In this document: positions 26,424 to 35,391 of the stretch, one piece after another | Position numbering within the stretch: the first letter of the stretch is position 1 | Layout: each line of letters begins with the position of its first letter | Origin: Pseudomonas fluorescens | GTDB taxonomy: Bacteria > Pseudomonadota > Gammaproteobacteria > Pseudomonadales > Pseudomonadaceae | NCBI RefSeq assembly: GCF_000967965.1 | Contig: NZ_LACC01000022.1 | Location: 263,255 to 311,299 of the forward strand | Length of the DNA stretch: 48,045 nt | Direction of reading: 5' to 3' | The notes under the pieces: model-generated | What the model was told of the DNA's origin: nothing | Databases searched by the model: none | What the model saw: only the letters and a program-made list of their open reading frames with translations | Made by a program: the position numbers and the translations under genes

Positions 26424-26470
26424 GTTTTTTCACAATGTCACGTGTTACCCGCACATGAGACAGGTGCAGT

Positions 26471-27910
26471 TCAGCTTTCGCTGGCCACCCCGGTCTTGCG
26501 CCGCGGGATGCCCAGGCGCTGACGGCGTTCCCACAGGCATTTGCGGCTGACCCCGAGCTTGCGGGCCAGCTCGGTTTCGGTCATGTGGTCCTGATGTTCG
26601 AGGACGAAATGCTGGAAATAGTCTTCCAGGGAGAGGTCTTCGGTCGGTTCGTGGTTGCTGTTACTGGTACTGCCGTTGCCCTGTTGGGGCGCCAGGCCAA
26701 TGAACTCGTCGTCTTCCAGGTCACCCAGTTCGATGTCGATGCCCAGCAGCTCGGCGGAAATTTCCGGGCTTTCGCACAGGATGACGGCGCGCTCGACGGC
26801 GTTTTCCAGTTCACGAACGTTACCCGGCCAGGAATAGTGACGAATGGCTTGCTCGGCATCCGCGGCGAATTTCAGGTCGGTGCGGTTGATTCGCGCACTT
26901 TGCCGCGCCAGGAAGGCGTTGGCGATTTCGTTGACGTCCGCACCACGTTCGCGCAGGGCTGGCAGCTTCAGCGCGATAACGTGGAGGCGGTAATACAAGT
27001 CTTCACGGAACTGGCCGATCTTCGCCAGACTCTTGAGGTCGCGGTGAGTCGCAGCGATCAGGCGCACATCGACTTTTTGCGACTGCACCGAGCCCACGCG
27101 ACGAATTTCGCCTTCCTGCAATACGCGCAGCAGGCGAGCCTGGGCTTCCAGTGGCAGTTCGCCGATTTCGTCGAGGAACAAGGTGCCGCCGTCCGCCGCT
27201 TCCACCAGGCCGGCGCGCCCGGCGCTGGCGCCGGTGAATGCGCCTTTTTCGTGGCCGAACAGTTCGGACTCGATCAGGCTTTCCGGAATGGCCGCGCAGT
27301 TCACCGAGATCATCGGCGCCTTGGCGCGTTTGGACAGGTTGTGCAGGGCACGCGCCACCAGTTCTTTACCGGTACCCGATTCGCCCTGGATCAGAACGTT
27401 GGAGTCGGTCGGTGCCACTTTGCGGATCTTGCCGTACAGGTCCTGCATCGGTGGGCACGAGCCAATAATGCCGATTTCACCGTTGCTGTTGTCGGTACCG
27501 GATTTCGCCGCGCCGTTGGCGGCTTTGCCGGCAACCGCTTCACCGCCGGTTTGTACCGTTTGTCGATCACGCAGGATTCGTGCGGCCGCTTGCAGCATTT
27601 CGTCATGGTCGAATGGTTTGGCAATGTAGTCCACCGCGCCCATTTTCATCGAGTCGACCGCCGAGCGCAGGCTGGCATAGCTGGTCATGATCAGCACCGG
27701 CGTGCCCTGGGCAAGCTTGATCAACTCCGTGCCAGGCGCGCCCGGCAGACGCAGGTCACTGATGATCAGATCGAACGAGGGAATGGTGAAGCGTTCTTGT
27801 GCTTCCTGCACTGATCCGGCTTCGCTGACCTGGTACTGGTTACGTTCCAGCAGGCGGCGCAAGGCGGAGCGGATAATGGTTTCGTCTTCGACGATCAAAA
27901 TGTGCGGCAT
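26471..27910 (-). CDS. cbrB: Two-component response regulator CbrB (NtrC family)
   Basis: A 479-residue sigma-54 activator. The receiver domain (1-120) has the phospho-acceptor Asp52 in LIISDLRLPG. The AAA+ domain (about 150-385) has Walker A GESGTGKE and the sigma-54-contacting GAFTGA loop (EKGAFTGASAG). The C-terminal Fis-type helix-turn-helix is ELARKLGVSRKCLWERRQRLG. CbrB governs carbon/nitrogen balance, amino-acid use and crcZ. The gene follows cbrA by 22 nt and is followed by its own terminator and then crcZ. PilR has a similar layout, but the position beside cbrA and crcZ fixes the call. Confidence 0.95.
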   Translation of the reverse strand: MPHILIVEDETIIRSALRRLLERNQYQVSEAGSVQEAQERFTIPSFDLIISDLRLPGAPGTELIKLAQGTPVLIMTSYASLRSAVDSMKMGAVDYIAKPFDHDEMLQAAARILRDRQTVQTGGEAVAGKAANGAAKSGTDNSNGEIGIIGSCPPMQDLYGKIRKVAPTDSNVLIQGESGTGKELVARALHNLSKRAKAPMISVNCAAIPESLIESELFGHEKGAFTGASAGRAGLVEAADGGTLFLDEIGELPLEAQARLLRVLQEGEIRRVGSVQSQKVDVRLIAATHRDLKSLAKIGQFREDLYYRLHVIALKLPALRERGADVNEIANAFLARQSARINRTDLKFAADAEQAIRHYSWPGNVRELENAVERAVILCESPEISAELLGIDIELGDLEDDEFIGLAPQQGNGSTSNSNHEPTEDLSLEDYFQHFVLEHQDHMTETELARKLGVSRKCLWERRQRLGIPRRKTGVASES

Positions 27911-27932
27911 TGATTCGATACTCTCGACGGTC

Positions 27933-30887
27933 TCAGTTCACAGCGGACGTCGCTTCGACATGACGCGGCAAGGTAACCCTGATTCGGGTGCCGCGTTGGC
28001 TTTGAACATCAGCCGGGCTGTCGATGGTGATTTGTCCATAATGCTCTTCAACGATGGAATAGACCAGTGCAAGGCCCAGACCGGTGCCTTCGCCAGGGTC
28101 CTTGGTGGTGAAGAAAGGTTCGAACAATCGGTCCATGATGCTCGAGGGAATACCGCTGCCTTCGTCTTCCACGATCAGATCGACCGTGTGTTCGCCGGCT
28201 TCGCTCTTGACCCGTACCGCGCTACCGGGAGGCGAGGCGTCACGGGCGTTTGAAAGCAGGTTGATCAATACCTGGGCCAGCCGTTGCGGGTCGCCTTCGA
28301 CCCAGTGTTCGGGGTCGCACAGGTTGTAGAACTGCACTTCGAAATTGCGTCGGTTCAGGGCCAGCAGGCCGATGGCATCCTGAGCCACTTCGGCCAGACA
28401 GACGGGCTCGTCGCTGTGCTGATGGCTGCCGGCATGGGCAAAGCTCATCAGTGACTGGACGATGCGCGACACGCGTTTGGTCTGCTCGAGGATCTGGCCG
28501 CTGATTTCCTTCAGCTCGCGGTCTTCTTCACGTTCTTCGCGCAGGTTCTGCGCCAGACACGCGATTCCGGTGATCGGGTTGCCGATTTCATGGGCCACGC
28601 CGGCCGCCAGTCGACCGATGCTGGCCAGGCGCTCGGAGTGCACCAGTTTGTCCTCGAGCATCTGGGTTTCGGTCAGGTCTTCCACCAGCAACACCAGGCC
28701 ACTGTTGCCTGGCGCGAGGGGTTCGTCGATCGCCGCTTTGTGCAGGTTCAGCCAGCGTGTCTGGCCGTCGAGGGCCAGGTGCTGTTTGTGCAAGTGCTCG
28801 TCCGGCAGATTGATGAAGCCTTGCAGCAGTTCTTTCCATGGGTCGGCAATGGTACTCAGGCGCGAACCGACCACGCGCTGCGCGGCGATGCCGGTCAGTT
28901 CCTCCATGGCCTTGTTCCACATGAGGATTTCCTGATCCTTGGCCAGCGAGCAAACGCCCATCGGCAATTCCTGCAGGGTCTGGCGGTGGTAGCGGCGCAG
29001 GGCATCGAGCTCGGCGGCCAGGCCGGTCAGGCGCGAGTGGTAATCCTCAAGGCGGCTTTCGATGAAGTGAATGTCTTCGGTGACGTAGTTTTCGCCGCCA
29101 GCCTTGTACGGCAGGAACGTCTCGACCATGTCCTGGGCCACGCTCGGGCCCATCAGGCCGGAGAGGTTGGCCTCGATGCGGTCACGCAAGCGGCGCAGGG
29201 CATAGGGTCGGCGTTCGTCGAAAGGCAGATAGAGGTCGCGCAGTGCCTGTTCCACTTCTTTCTGCGCCGCTTTTGCACCCAGTGGCTTGGCCAGTTGCGT
29301 GGCGAATTCCTGGGGCGAGGCGGCGTGCAGTTCCCGGCGTTGCGGGCGGCGAACGTTATCCACGGCGCAGGCTTCGGCAGCGCTGGCTTCTTCGGTGCTG
29401 GCGTTGGTGAACAACGAGATCAGGGTGAACATCAGCACGTTGGCTGCCAGCGAGGCAATCGCCGCCATGTGCCAGCTGGTGTCGTCCAGCACGTAGATCA
29501 TGTTCAGCAGCGGAATGTAGAAGCCTTGCAGGTTGCCGACCAGAGGCAACAGCATGGTCACCAGCCACACCAGGATCCCCGCCAGCAAGCCGGCGATGAA
29601 GCCGCGACGGTTGGCGGTCGGCCAGTACAGGACGGAGAGCACGCCCGGCAGGAACTGCAGCGTGGCGACGAAAGCGACAATGCCGAGGTTGGCCAGGTCC
29701 TGCTCGGCACCGAGCATCAGGTAGAAGCCGTAGCCGGCCATGATGATCGCGACAATCAGCGCCCGGCGGGTCCACTTCAGCCAGCGGTAGATGTTGCCTT
29801 CGGCCGGTGGTTGATACAGCGGCAGCACCAGGTGGTTCAAGGCCATCCCGGACAGCGCCAGCGTGGTGACGATGATCAGGCCACTGGCGGCGGACAGCCC
29901 GCCGACATAGGCCAGCAAGGCCAAAGCCTTGCTGTTGGCGGCGATGCCAATGCCCAGGGTGAAGTATTCCGGATTGGTGGTGGCGCCGAGTTTCAGGCCG
30001 GCCCAGAGAATCAGCGGCACCGCCAGGCTCATCAGCAGCAGGAACAGTGGCAGGCCCCAGCTCGCACTGACCAGTGAGCGCGGGTTGAGGTTCTCGGTAA
30101 AGGTCATGTGATACATGTGCGGCATCACGATCGCCGAGGCGAAGAACACCAGCAACAGCGTACGCCACGGGCCTTCCTGCAAGGGCGTGTGCAGGGCAGC
30201 GAGCGCGGTCTGGTTTTGCAGCAGCCACAGTTCAAGCTGTTGCGGGCCGTCGAACACGCCGTAAAGCGCATACAGCCCGACACCGCCGAGGGCGATCAGC
30301 TTGATCACCGATTCAAAGGCAATCGCGAACACCAGGCCTTCATGCTTTTCGCGGGTGGCGATGTGGCGGGAACCAAAGAAAATCGTGAACAGCGTAATCA
30401 GTGCGCAGAAGCTCAGGGCTACGCGATGCTGTACCGGCTCTCGGGTGAGGATGCCAATGGAGTCGGCGACCGCCTGAATCTGCAAGGCCAGCAGTGGTAA
30501 TACGCCGACCAGCATGAAAATCGTGGTCAGCGCACCGGCCCAGGTACTGCGGAAGCGGAAGGCAAACAGGTCCGCCAGTGACGACAGTTGGTAGGTGCGG
30601 GTGATCTTCAGGATCGGGTAGAGCAGCACCGGCGCCAACAGGAATGCCCCGGAAACGCCCAGGTAGCTGGACAAAAAACCGTAGCCGTACTGATAGGCCA
30701 GGCCCACGGTGCCGTAAAACGCCCAGGCACTGGCGTAGACACCCAGTGACAGGGTGTAAGTCAGCGGGTGGCGAATGATCGCCCGGGGAATCATGCCCCG
30801 TTCACTGATCCAGGCCACACCGAACAGCACCGCCAGGTACGCGGCGCTGATCAGGATCATCTGGGTCAGGCTAAAGCTCATCGGCAT
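27933..30887 (-). CDS. cbrA: Sensor histidine kinase CbrA with sodium/solute symporter domain
   Basis: A 984-residue hybrid of transporter and kinase. The N-terminal part (about 1-500) is an SLC5/SSS-type domain with about 13 helices, followed by a STAC-type linker, a PAS domain (about 610-710), a HisKA domain with the phosphorylated His in GVAHEIGNPITGIACLA, and a HATPase domain with NLLSNARDASPPGS, DEGSGIP and GTGLGLALVYSIVEEH. CbrA senses carbon/nitrogen status and phosphorylates CbrB; P. putida CbrA has been reported to transport histidine. The start overlaps the cbrX 3' end by 17 nt. A second ATG two codons downstream is equally possible. Confidence 0.95.
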   Translation of the reverse strand: MPMSFSLTQMILISAAYLAVLFGVAWISERGMIPRAIIRHPLTYTLSLGVYASAWAFYGTVGLAYQYGYGFLSSYLGVSGAFLLAPVLLYPILKITRTYQLSSLADLFAFRFRSTWAGALTTIFMLVGVLPLLALQIQAVADSIGILTREPVQHRVALSFCALITLFTIFFGSRHIATREKHEGLVFAIAFESVIKLIALGGVGLYALYGVFDGPQQLELWLLQNQTALAALHTPLQEGPWRTLLLVFFASAIVMPHMYHMTFTENLNPRSLVSASWGLPLFLLLMSLAVPLILWAGLKLGATTNPEYFTLGIGIAANSKALALLAYVGGLSAASGLIIVTTLALSGMALNHLVLPLYQPPAEGNIYRWLKWTRRALIVAIIMAGYGFYLMLGAEQDLANLGIVAFVATLQFLPGVLSVLYWPTANRRGFIAGLLAGILVWLVTMLLPLVGNLQGFYIPLLNMIYVLDDTSWHMAAIASLAANVLMFTLISLFTNASTEEASAAEACAVDNVRRPQRRELHAASPQEFATQLAKPLGAKAAQKEVEQALRDLYLPFDERRPYALRRLRDRIEANLSGLMGPSVAQDMVETFLPYKAGGENYVTEDIHFIESRLEDYHSRLTGLAAELDALRRYHRQTLQELPMGVCSLAKDQEILMWNKAMEELTGIAAQRVVGSRLSTIADPWKELLQGFINLPDEHLHKQHLALDGQTRWLNLHKAAIDEPLAPGNSGLVLLVEDLTETQMLEDKLVHSERLASIGRLAAGVAHEIGNPITGIACLAQNLREEREEDRELKEISGQILEQTKRVSRIVQSLMSFAHAGSHQHSDEPVCLAEVAQDAIGLLALNRRNFEVQFYNLCDPEHWVEGDPQRLAQVLINLLSNARDASPPGSAVRVKSEAGEHTVDLIVEDEGSGIPSSIMDRLFEPFFTTKDPGEGTGLGLALVYSIVEEHYGQITIDSPADVQSQRGTRIRVTLPRHVEATSAVN

Positions 30888-31047
30888 CTTTTTGGCTCTG
30901 CAGGATGAAGGTCACGACGATCAGAATCAGCCAGAGCAGATAAGGGCGATACCAGGCGCCAGTGGCGTCGATCCACCAATCCATGATGGCCGGGGAAAAC
31001 AGGTAAATCCCCACTACCAAAAGCAGGACCAAGCGATAGATGTACAT
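30871..31047 (-). CDS. cbrX: Small membrane protein CbrX, overlapping cbrA
   Basis: A 58-residue ORF starting MYIYRLVLLLVVGIYLFSPA and ending QSQKDADEL, with two hydrophobic helices (about 5-22 and 35-50) and a short polar tail. It overlaps the cbrA start by 17 nt in a different frame, so translation of cbrA is likely coupled to it; GAGAGG precedes its ATG. This matches cbrX, described in front of cbrA in P. putida, as far as I recall. The composition is that of a DUF-type accessory membrane peptide. Its role beyond coupling is unknown. Confidence 0.82.
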   Translation of the reverse strand: MYIYRLVLLLVVGIYLFSPAIMDWWIDATGAWYRPYLLWLILIVVTFILQSQKDADEL

Positions 31048-31124
31048 CCCGGCCTCTCTTTTTTATGTGCGTGCCCGAAAACGTGCGGCGATGGTAACGG
31101 ATGGGCGCGCCACTGCAAGTGCGA

Positions 31125-32015
31125 TCACGATAGCTGTGCCTCGGGCAGGCTCAGTGTGCGCGGGATCAGCGAGGCATCCCAGTGGGCAATGCCCCAATTC
31201 AGCACTTCCCGTGGCGTGGCATACGTCAGTTCGGTTCCCGGGTTCTGTCCCAGCGCCCGAAGCGCCCGCAGCAGCAGGGGCGTTGCCTGATCCTCGGTCA
31301 ACGGCGGCGAACGGTAGGACTTGCCGAGTTTGTTGCCATCAGGCTGGGTAATCAGCGGGATATGCAGATAACGCGGTTGAGGCAGGCCGAGCAGTTCTTG
31401 CAGGTAGAGCTGGCGGGGCGTGGAGTCCAGCAGGTCGGCACCGCGAACGATATCGGTGATGCCCTGCCAGGCATCGTCCAAAACCACAGCCAATTGATAG
31501 GCGTAGAGCCCGTCGCGGCGGCGGATCACGAAATCGCCGACTTCCCGGCCCAGATGTTGGCGATGTTCGCCCTGCACCCGGTCGATGAAATGGTATTCCA
31601 GTTCCGGTACGCGCAGGCGGATGGCCGCATCGTCAGTGCCATGGCCGGCATTGCGGCATAGCCCCGGATAAATCCCGTGATACGGCTCCAGCTGTTTGCG
31701 CGAGCAGGTGCAGGCGTAGGCCAGGCCTTGATTGAACAGGCGATTGAGCACCTCGGCATAGGCATCGTGCCGCTCGCTTTGGCGAACCAGGTCGCCATCC
31801 CACTCGAAGCCATAGCTTTCCAGTGCCTTGAGGATGGCGGCCTGGGCACCGGGTTCCTCGCGGGGTGGATCAAGGTCTTCCATGCGCATCAGCCAGCGTC
31901 CGCCCACCGAGCGCGCGTCGAGGTAGGAGGCCAGTGCGGCGACCAGCGAGCCGAAGTGCAGATGGCCGCTAGGGGTGGGGGCGAAGCGCCCGGTATAGGG
32001 GGTGTTGGCGGTCAT
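31125..32015 (-). CDS. gluQ: Glutamyl-Q tRNA(Asp) synthetase
   Basis: A 296-residue truncated glutamyl-tRNA synthetase paralogue that attaches glutamate to queuosine in tRNA(Asp). It has the class I HIGH-like motif APTPSGHLHFGSLVAALAS, a zinc-type cysteine set (YACTCSRKQLEPYHGIYPGLCR) and the KMSKS-like GNKLGKS. It lacks the C-terminal anticodon-binding domain of GltX. I prefer the ATG at 32015; a TTG six codons upstream is in frame. It lies directly after dksA, a pairing common in gammaproteobacteria, separated by a terminator. Confidence 0.92.
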   Translation of the reverse strand: MTANTPYTGRFAPTPSGHLHFGSLVAALASYLDARSVGGRWLMRMEDLDPPREEPGAQAAILKALESYGFEWDGDLVRQSERHDAYAEVLNRLFNQGLAYACTCSRKQLEPYHGIYPGLCRNAGHGTDDAAIRLRVPELEYHFIDRVQGEHRQHLGREVGDFVIRRRDGLYAYQLAVVLDDAWQGITDIVRGADLLDSTPRQLYLQELLGLPQPRYLHIPLITQPDGNKLGKSYRSPPLTEDQATPLLLRALRALGQNPGTELTYATPREVLNWGIAHWDASLIPRTLSLPEAQLS

Positions 32016-32051
32016 GAATACATTTAAAGCCAAAAAAACATCAGAAACAAA

Positions 32052-32075
32052 AACGGAGCGTTCGCACGCTCCGTT
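32052..32075 (-). terminator. Terminator of dksA
   Basis: AACGGAGCG pairs with CGCTCCGTT around a 6-nt loop. On the minus strand it is followed by TTTGTTTCTG. It lies 18 nt after the dksA stop and 37 nt before the gluQ ATG. Confidence 0.85.
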
Positions 32076-32092
32076 CTTCGTTCAAGTCGCAA

Positions 32093-32533
32093 TTACTTGC
32101 CGACTTGCTTTTCCTTGATTTCCGCCAGGGTCTTGCAGTCGATGCACAGGTCGGCGGTAGGGCGCGCTTCGAGACGCTTGACGCCAATCTCGATGCCGCA
32201 GGATTCGCACCAGCCGTACTCTTCGTCTTCGATCAGCTGAAGTGTCTTGTCGATCTTCTTGATCAACTTGCGTTCACGATCGCGGGCACGCAGTTCGAGG
32301 GCGAATTCCTCTTCCTGGCTGGCACGGTCTGCCGGATCAGGAAAGTTGGCCGCTTCGTCCTTCATGTGGTCCACGGTCTTGTCGACACCTTCCATCAGCT
32401 CTCTTTTCCACTGATTCAGGACCTTGGTGAAGTGCTTTCGCATGGGCTCGCCCATGTACTCTTCGCCGGTTTTCTGAACATAGGGCTCGAAGCCGCTGAT
32501 CGTCTGGTTTTGCTGCTTTGCTTGGGTGGACAT
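32093..32533 (-). CDS. dksA: RNA polymerase-binding transcription factor DksA
   Basis: A 146-residue secondary-channel factor that works with ppGpp in the stringent response. The coiled-coil tip carries the DxxDxA motif (DPADRA), and the zinc finger is the classical four-cysteine form, CESCG followed 17 residues later by CIDC. It is therefore the zinc-dependent DksA rather than the Cys-poor DksA2. The family length and C-terminal helix are normal. Confidence 0.96.
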   Translation of the reverse strand: MSTQAKQQNQTISGFEPYVQKTGEEYMGEPMRKHFTKVLNQWKRELMEGVDKTVDHMKDEAANFPDPADRASQEEEFALELRARDRERKLIKKIDKTLQLIEDEEYGWCESCGIEIGVKRLEARPTADLCIDCKTLAEIKEKQVGK

Positions 32534-32864
32534 GAAATAGACCGCCTCTACTCTTGTAATCCATCTGCGCAGGATTGCTCCATCACCGACACCTGCCGGC
32601 CCTGCGGCTGCAAGCGGGCGAACTTACCAGATCAACTCGGGCCGCGCTACTCCCGGATGTCGAGCTCGCGGCACAGGGTGCTTGCAAATGATGACAAACC
32701 GTTGTCTGGTGGCTCTGGAACCTGCTCAATTATTGATTTTAGTCAAACCTTGCGCGCGCGCTTGAGTCGTTTGTGATCGGGGTTACAAGGCCTCTGACCG
32801 CTTTAGGTTCTCGCTCGTTCCTGCGCTTGGGTAGAATCGGTTTTTTTCCGTTGAAGGAAGGCCA
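32534..32864. other. Divergent intergenic region between dksA and the aminotransferase gene
   Basis: 331 bp without a gene. It should contain the dksA promoter and, near the right end, a weak promoter for the aminotransferase (TAGAAT at about 32832). No recognisable operator, repeat or RNA gene was seen. Confidence 0.5.
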
Positions 32865-34037
32865 ATGGCTCAGCCCTACAGTGCCCGCAGTCGCGCGATC
32901 GAACCTTTCCATGTCATGGCGCTGTTGGCGCGGGCCAATGAATTGCAGGCAGCCGGCCACGATGTGATCCACCTGGAAATCGGTGAGCCGGACTTCACCA
33001 CCGCCGAACCGATCATCCAGGCCGGCCAGGCTGCGCTGACAGCGGGGAAGACCCGTTACACCGCCGCGCGCGGCATTCCGGAGCTGCGTGAGGCCATTTC
33101 GGGCTTTTATCAGCAGCGTTATGGCTTGAACATCGACCCTCGGCGCATCCTCATCACGCCTGGCGGCTCTGGCGCGCTGCTGCTGGCCAGCGCTTTGCTG
33201 GTCGACCCCGGTAAACACTGGCTGCTGGCGGACCCGGGCTACCCATGTAACCGGCACTTCCTGCGACTGGTCGAAGGCGCGGCACAACTGGTGCCGGTCG
33301 GTCCGGATGTGCGTTATCAATTGACGCCTGGTCTGATCGAGCGTCATTGGGACCACGACAGCGTCGGCGCACTGGTGGCGTCGCCAGCCAATCCGACCGG
33401 CACGATCCTGACCCGCGACGAGTTGGCGAAGCTGTCTGCCGCGATCAAGGAGCGCCACGGTCATCTGGTGGTCGACGAGATTTATCACGGTCTGACCTAC
33501 GGCACCGATGCGGCCAGCGTGCTGGAAGTCGACGACAGTGCATTCGTTTTGAACAGCTTTTCGAAGTACTTCGGGATGACCGGTTGGCGGCTCGGATGGC
33601 TGGTGGCTCCCGACGCGGCGGTCGGTGAGCTGGAAAAACTCGCCCAGAACCTCTACATCAGTGCACCAAGCATGGCGCAGTACGCTGCATTGGCCTGTTT
33701 CGAGCCGGCAACCATCAGCATTCTCGAAGAACGTCGCGCCGAATTTGGCCGGCGCCGGGATTACCTGCTGCCGGCCTTGCGTGAATTGGGCTTCGGCATT
33801 GCCGTGGAGCCGGAAGGGGCGTTCTACTTGTATGCCGATATCAGCAAGTTCGGCGGCGATGCCTTCGCGTTCTGTAAGCATTTTCTCGAGACCGAACATG
33901 TGGCATTCACCCCGGGGCTGGATTTCGGGCGATATCAGGCCGGGCATCATGTGCGGTTCGCCTATACGCAAAATCTCGAGCGTTTGCAGGAGGCGGTCGA
34001 GCGCATTGCCCGTGGGTTGCGGAGCTGGCAAGGCTGA
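32865..34037 (+). CDS. Class I/II pyridoxal-phosphate aminotransferase
   Basis: A 390-residue fold-type I aminotransferase. It has HLEIGEPDF near residue 40, the substrate/PLP segment ASPANPTGTILTRDEL, VVDEIYHGLTYG with the PLP-binding Asp and Tyr, and the Schiff-base Lys in NSFSKYFGMTGWRLGW. GGAAGG precedes the ATG. The family includes aspartate, aromatic and alanine aminotransferases, so the amino donor cannot be named. It overlaps sfsA by one base (TGATG). Confidence 0.9.
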   Translation: MAQPYSARSRAIEPFHVMALLARANELQAAGHDVIHLEIGEPDFTTAEPIIQAGQAALTAGKTRYTAARGIPELREAISGFYQQRYGLNIDPRRILITPGGSGALLLASALLVDPGKHWLLADPGYPCNRHFLRLVEGAAQLVPVGPDVRYQLTPGLIERHWDHDSVGALVASPANPTGTILTRDELAKLSAAIKERHGHLVVDEIYHGLTYGTDAASVLEVDDSAFVLNSFSKYFGMTGWRLGWLVAPDAAVGELEKLAQNLYISAPSMAQYAALACFEPATISILEERRAEFGRRRDYLLPALRELGFGIAVEPEGAFYLYADISKFGGDAFAFCKHFLETEHVAFTPGLDFGRYQAGHHVRFAYTQNLERLQEAVERIARGLRSWQG

Positions 34038-34750
34038 TGCGTTTCCATCCTCCCCTCGAAGAAGGGCGCCTGATCCGACGTTACAAGCGTTTTCTCGCCG
34101 ATATCGAAACCGTTGGCGGCGAGTTGCTGACCATTCATTGTCCGAACACAGGCTCGATGCTCAATTGTCAGGTCGAAGGCGGGCAGGTCTGGTTCAGTCG
34201 CTCCAACGACCCGAAACGCAAGTTGCCTGGCACCTGGGAGATCGGTGAAACCCCGCAAGGGCGGCTGTTTTGCGTGAACACCGCCCGCGCCAATGGTTTG
34301 ATTGAAGAGGCGCTGCGGGCGGGCGTCATCACCGAACTGAACGGTTTTACCGGGCTCAAGCGCGAAGTGGCTTATGGTCAGGAAAACAGTCGTATCGATT
34401 TCCGCCTCGATTACCCCGAAGGACCGGCCTACGTCGAAGTCAAAAGCGTAACCCTGGGTTTCGACGGTACGGCGGTGGCGGCGTTTCCCGATGCAGTCAC
34501 CCAGCGTGGCGCCAAGCATCTGCGGGAGCTGGCGCACTTGGCCAGGGACGGTATTCGTGCGGTGCAGTTGTACTGCGTTTGCCTGACCGACATCGAGGCC
34601 GTGCGCCCGGCGCAGGAAATCGATCCGGTTTATGCGCAGGCCTTGCGTGAGGCGATTGCCTGTGGAGTCGAGGTGCTGGCTTACGGTGTGCGGTTGAGCC
34701 ACGAAGAAATGCTGGTCGACCGGCGCCTGGACGTGTTTCCGGGCAGCTAA
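34037..34750 (+). CDS. sfsA: Sugar fermentation stimulation protein homologue SfsA
   Basis: A 237-residue protein with the SfsA layout: an N-terminal OB-like part (RLIRRYKRFLADIE, HCPNTGSMLNC) and a C-terminal nuclease-like core (RIDFRLDYPEGPAYVEVKSVTLG). The core's Asp, Glu and Lys resemble the PD-(D/E)xK active site. E. coli SfsA binds DNA and affects maltose gene expression; its true function remains uncertain. Translation is coupled to the aminotransferase gene, and its 3' end overlaps the convergent Rieske gene by 4 bp. Confidence 0.92.
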   Translation: MRFHPPLEEGRLIRRYKRFLADIETVGGELLTIHCPNTGSMLNCQVEGGQVWFSRSNDPKRKLPGTWEIGETPQGRLFCVNTARANGLIEEALRAGVITELNGFTGLKREVAYGQENSRIDFRLDYPEGPAYVEVKSVTLGFDGTAVAAFPDAVTQRGAKHLRELAHLARDGIRAVQLYCVCLTDIEAVRPAQEIDPVYAQALREAIACGVEVLAYGVRLSHEEMLVDRRLDVFPGS

Positions 34751-35064
34751 AGGCTGATCCAGACCCCTTGCTCATCCTCACGGCAGGCCACGCTGGTCAA
34801 GGCTTGCCCCGCGCAAGGGCCGGCGACGCATTCACCGTCTTCGATCAGGAACAGTGCGCCATGGGTGGCGCACTGGATCAGGCTGTTGCTGGGGTCGAGA
34901 AACTGGTCGGGATGCCACTCCAGGGCAACACCCCGGTGCGGACAGCGATTGATGTAGACGTAAACCTGCCCGCTGCGGCGCACTGCAAAAAACTTTTGGC
35001 CATCGATGTCGAACCCGCGACTGCTGTCATTGACCAGCTCGGCACCTGCGCAAAGCAACTTCAT
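34747..35064 (-). CDS. Rieske [2Fe-2S] ferredoxin-like protein
   Basis: A 105-residue soluble Rieske protein. Ligands are C41 and H43 (CPHRG) and C65 and H68 (CATHG), i.e. C-x-H-x21-C-x2-H, binding one 2Fe-2S cluster. It has no signal peptide or membrane anchor, so it should be a small cytoplasmic electron carrier, similar to the ferredoxins of dioxygenase systems. No oxygenase or reductase gene is nearby and the partner is unknown. It converges on sfsA with a 4-bp overlap. Confidence 0.85.
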   Translation of the reverse strand: MKLLCAGAELVNDSSRGFDIDGQKFFAVRRSGQVYVYINRCPHRGVALEWHPDQFLDPSNSLIQCATHGALFLIEDGECVAGPCAGQALTSVACREDEQGVWISL

Positions 35065-35270
35065 GTCTATCCTCGGTCCCGCGGCTCGTGACCGGATATG
35101 TCCGAGTCTGAGGGTTAAATGCTATCAAATGGCTGCCTTGCCCGTCGGGTACAAGTGCCTGTCGTCGAGGATACTAGGCCGGCTGCTTCGATGCCCGGGA
35201 ATCCTTTGAAGGAAGCCGTTTATGCGCCTGACCATCGATCTCCGCATCTCGGCAGTACTTTTCCACAGGC

Positions 35271-35385
35271 AAAAAAAGACCCGGCAAGAGCCGGGTCAAA
35301 TAACCGTGATTAGCCTGATGAGGAGATAATCCGAGAGTCCGAACCAAGGGCTTTTCAGAATATCTGACCAGTCTCGCGACCAGTT
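35271..35385 (-). ncRNA. prrF: PrrF iron-responsive small RNA
   Basis: A transcript of about 115 nt can be drawn from AACTGGTCGCGAG (minus strand, start near 35385) to a strong terminator. The middle contains the conserved PrrF core (CTCTCGGATTATCTCCTCAT, then CAGGCTAATCACGG), which in P. aeruginosa pairs with mRNAs of iron-using proteins such as sodB. A Fur-box-like sequence overlaps its promoter, so it should be made when iron is short. Only one copy is present here; P. aeruginosa has two in tandem. The call rests on the recognised core, the promoter/Fur arrangement and the length. Confidence 0.93.
35278..35297 (-). terminator. Terminator of prrF
   Basis: GACCCGGC-TCTT-GCCGGGTC, an 8-bp perfect stem, followed on the minus strand by seven T residues (35277-35271). 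It closes the PrrF RNA. Confidence 0.93.
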
Positions 35386-35391
35386 GTGATA

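Noticed and set aside
26471..27910. PilR as the identity of the NtrC-type regulator, because pilA has a sigma-54 promoter
   Set aside because: The gene follows a transporter-kinase of CbrA type and precedes crcZ; PilR would be paired with a smaller PilS kinase.
35119..35313. A 64-codon plus-strand frame near prrF
   Set aside because: It runs through the prrF terminator and core and has no coding features.
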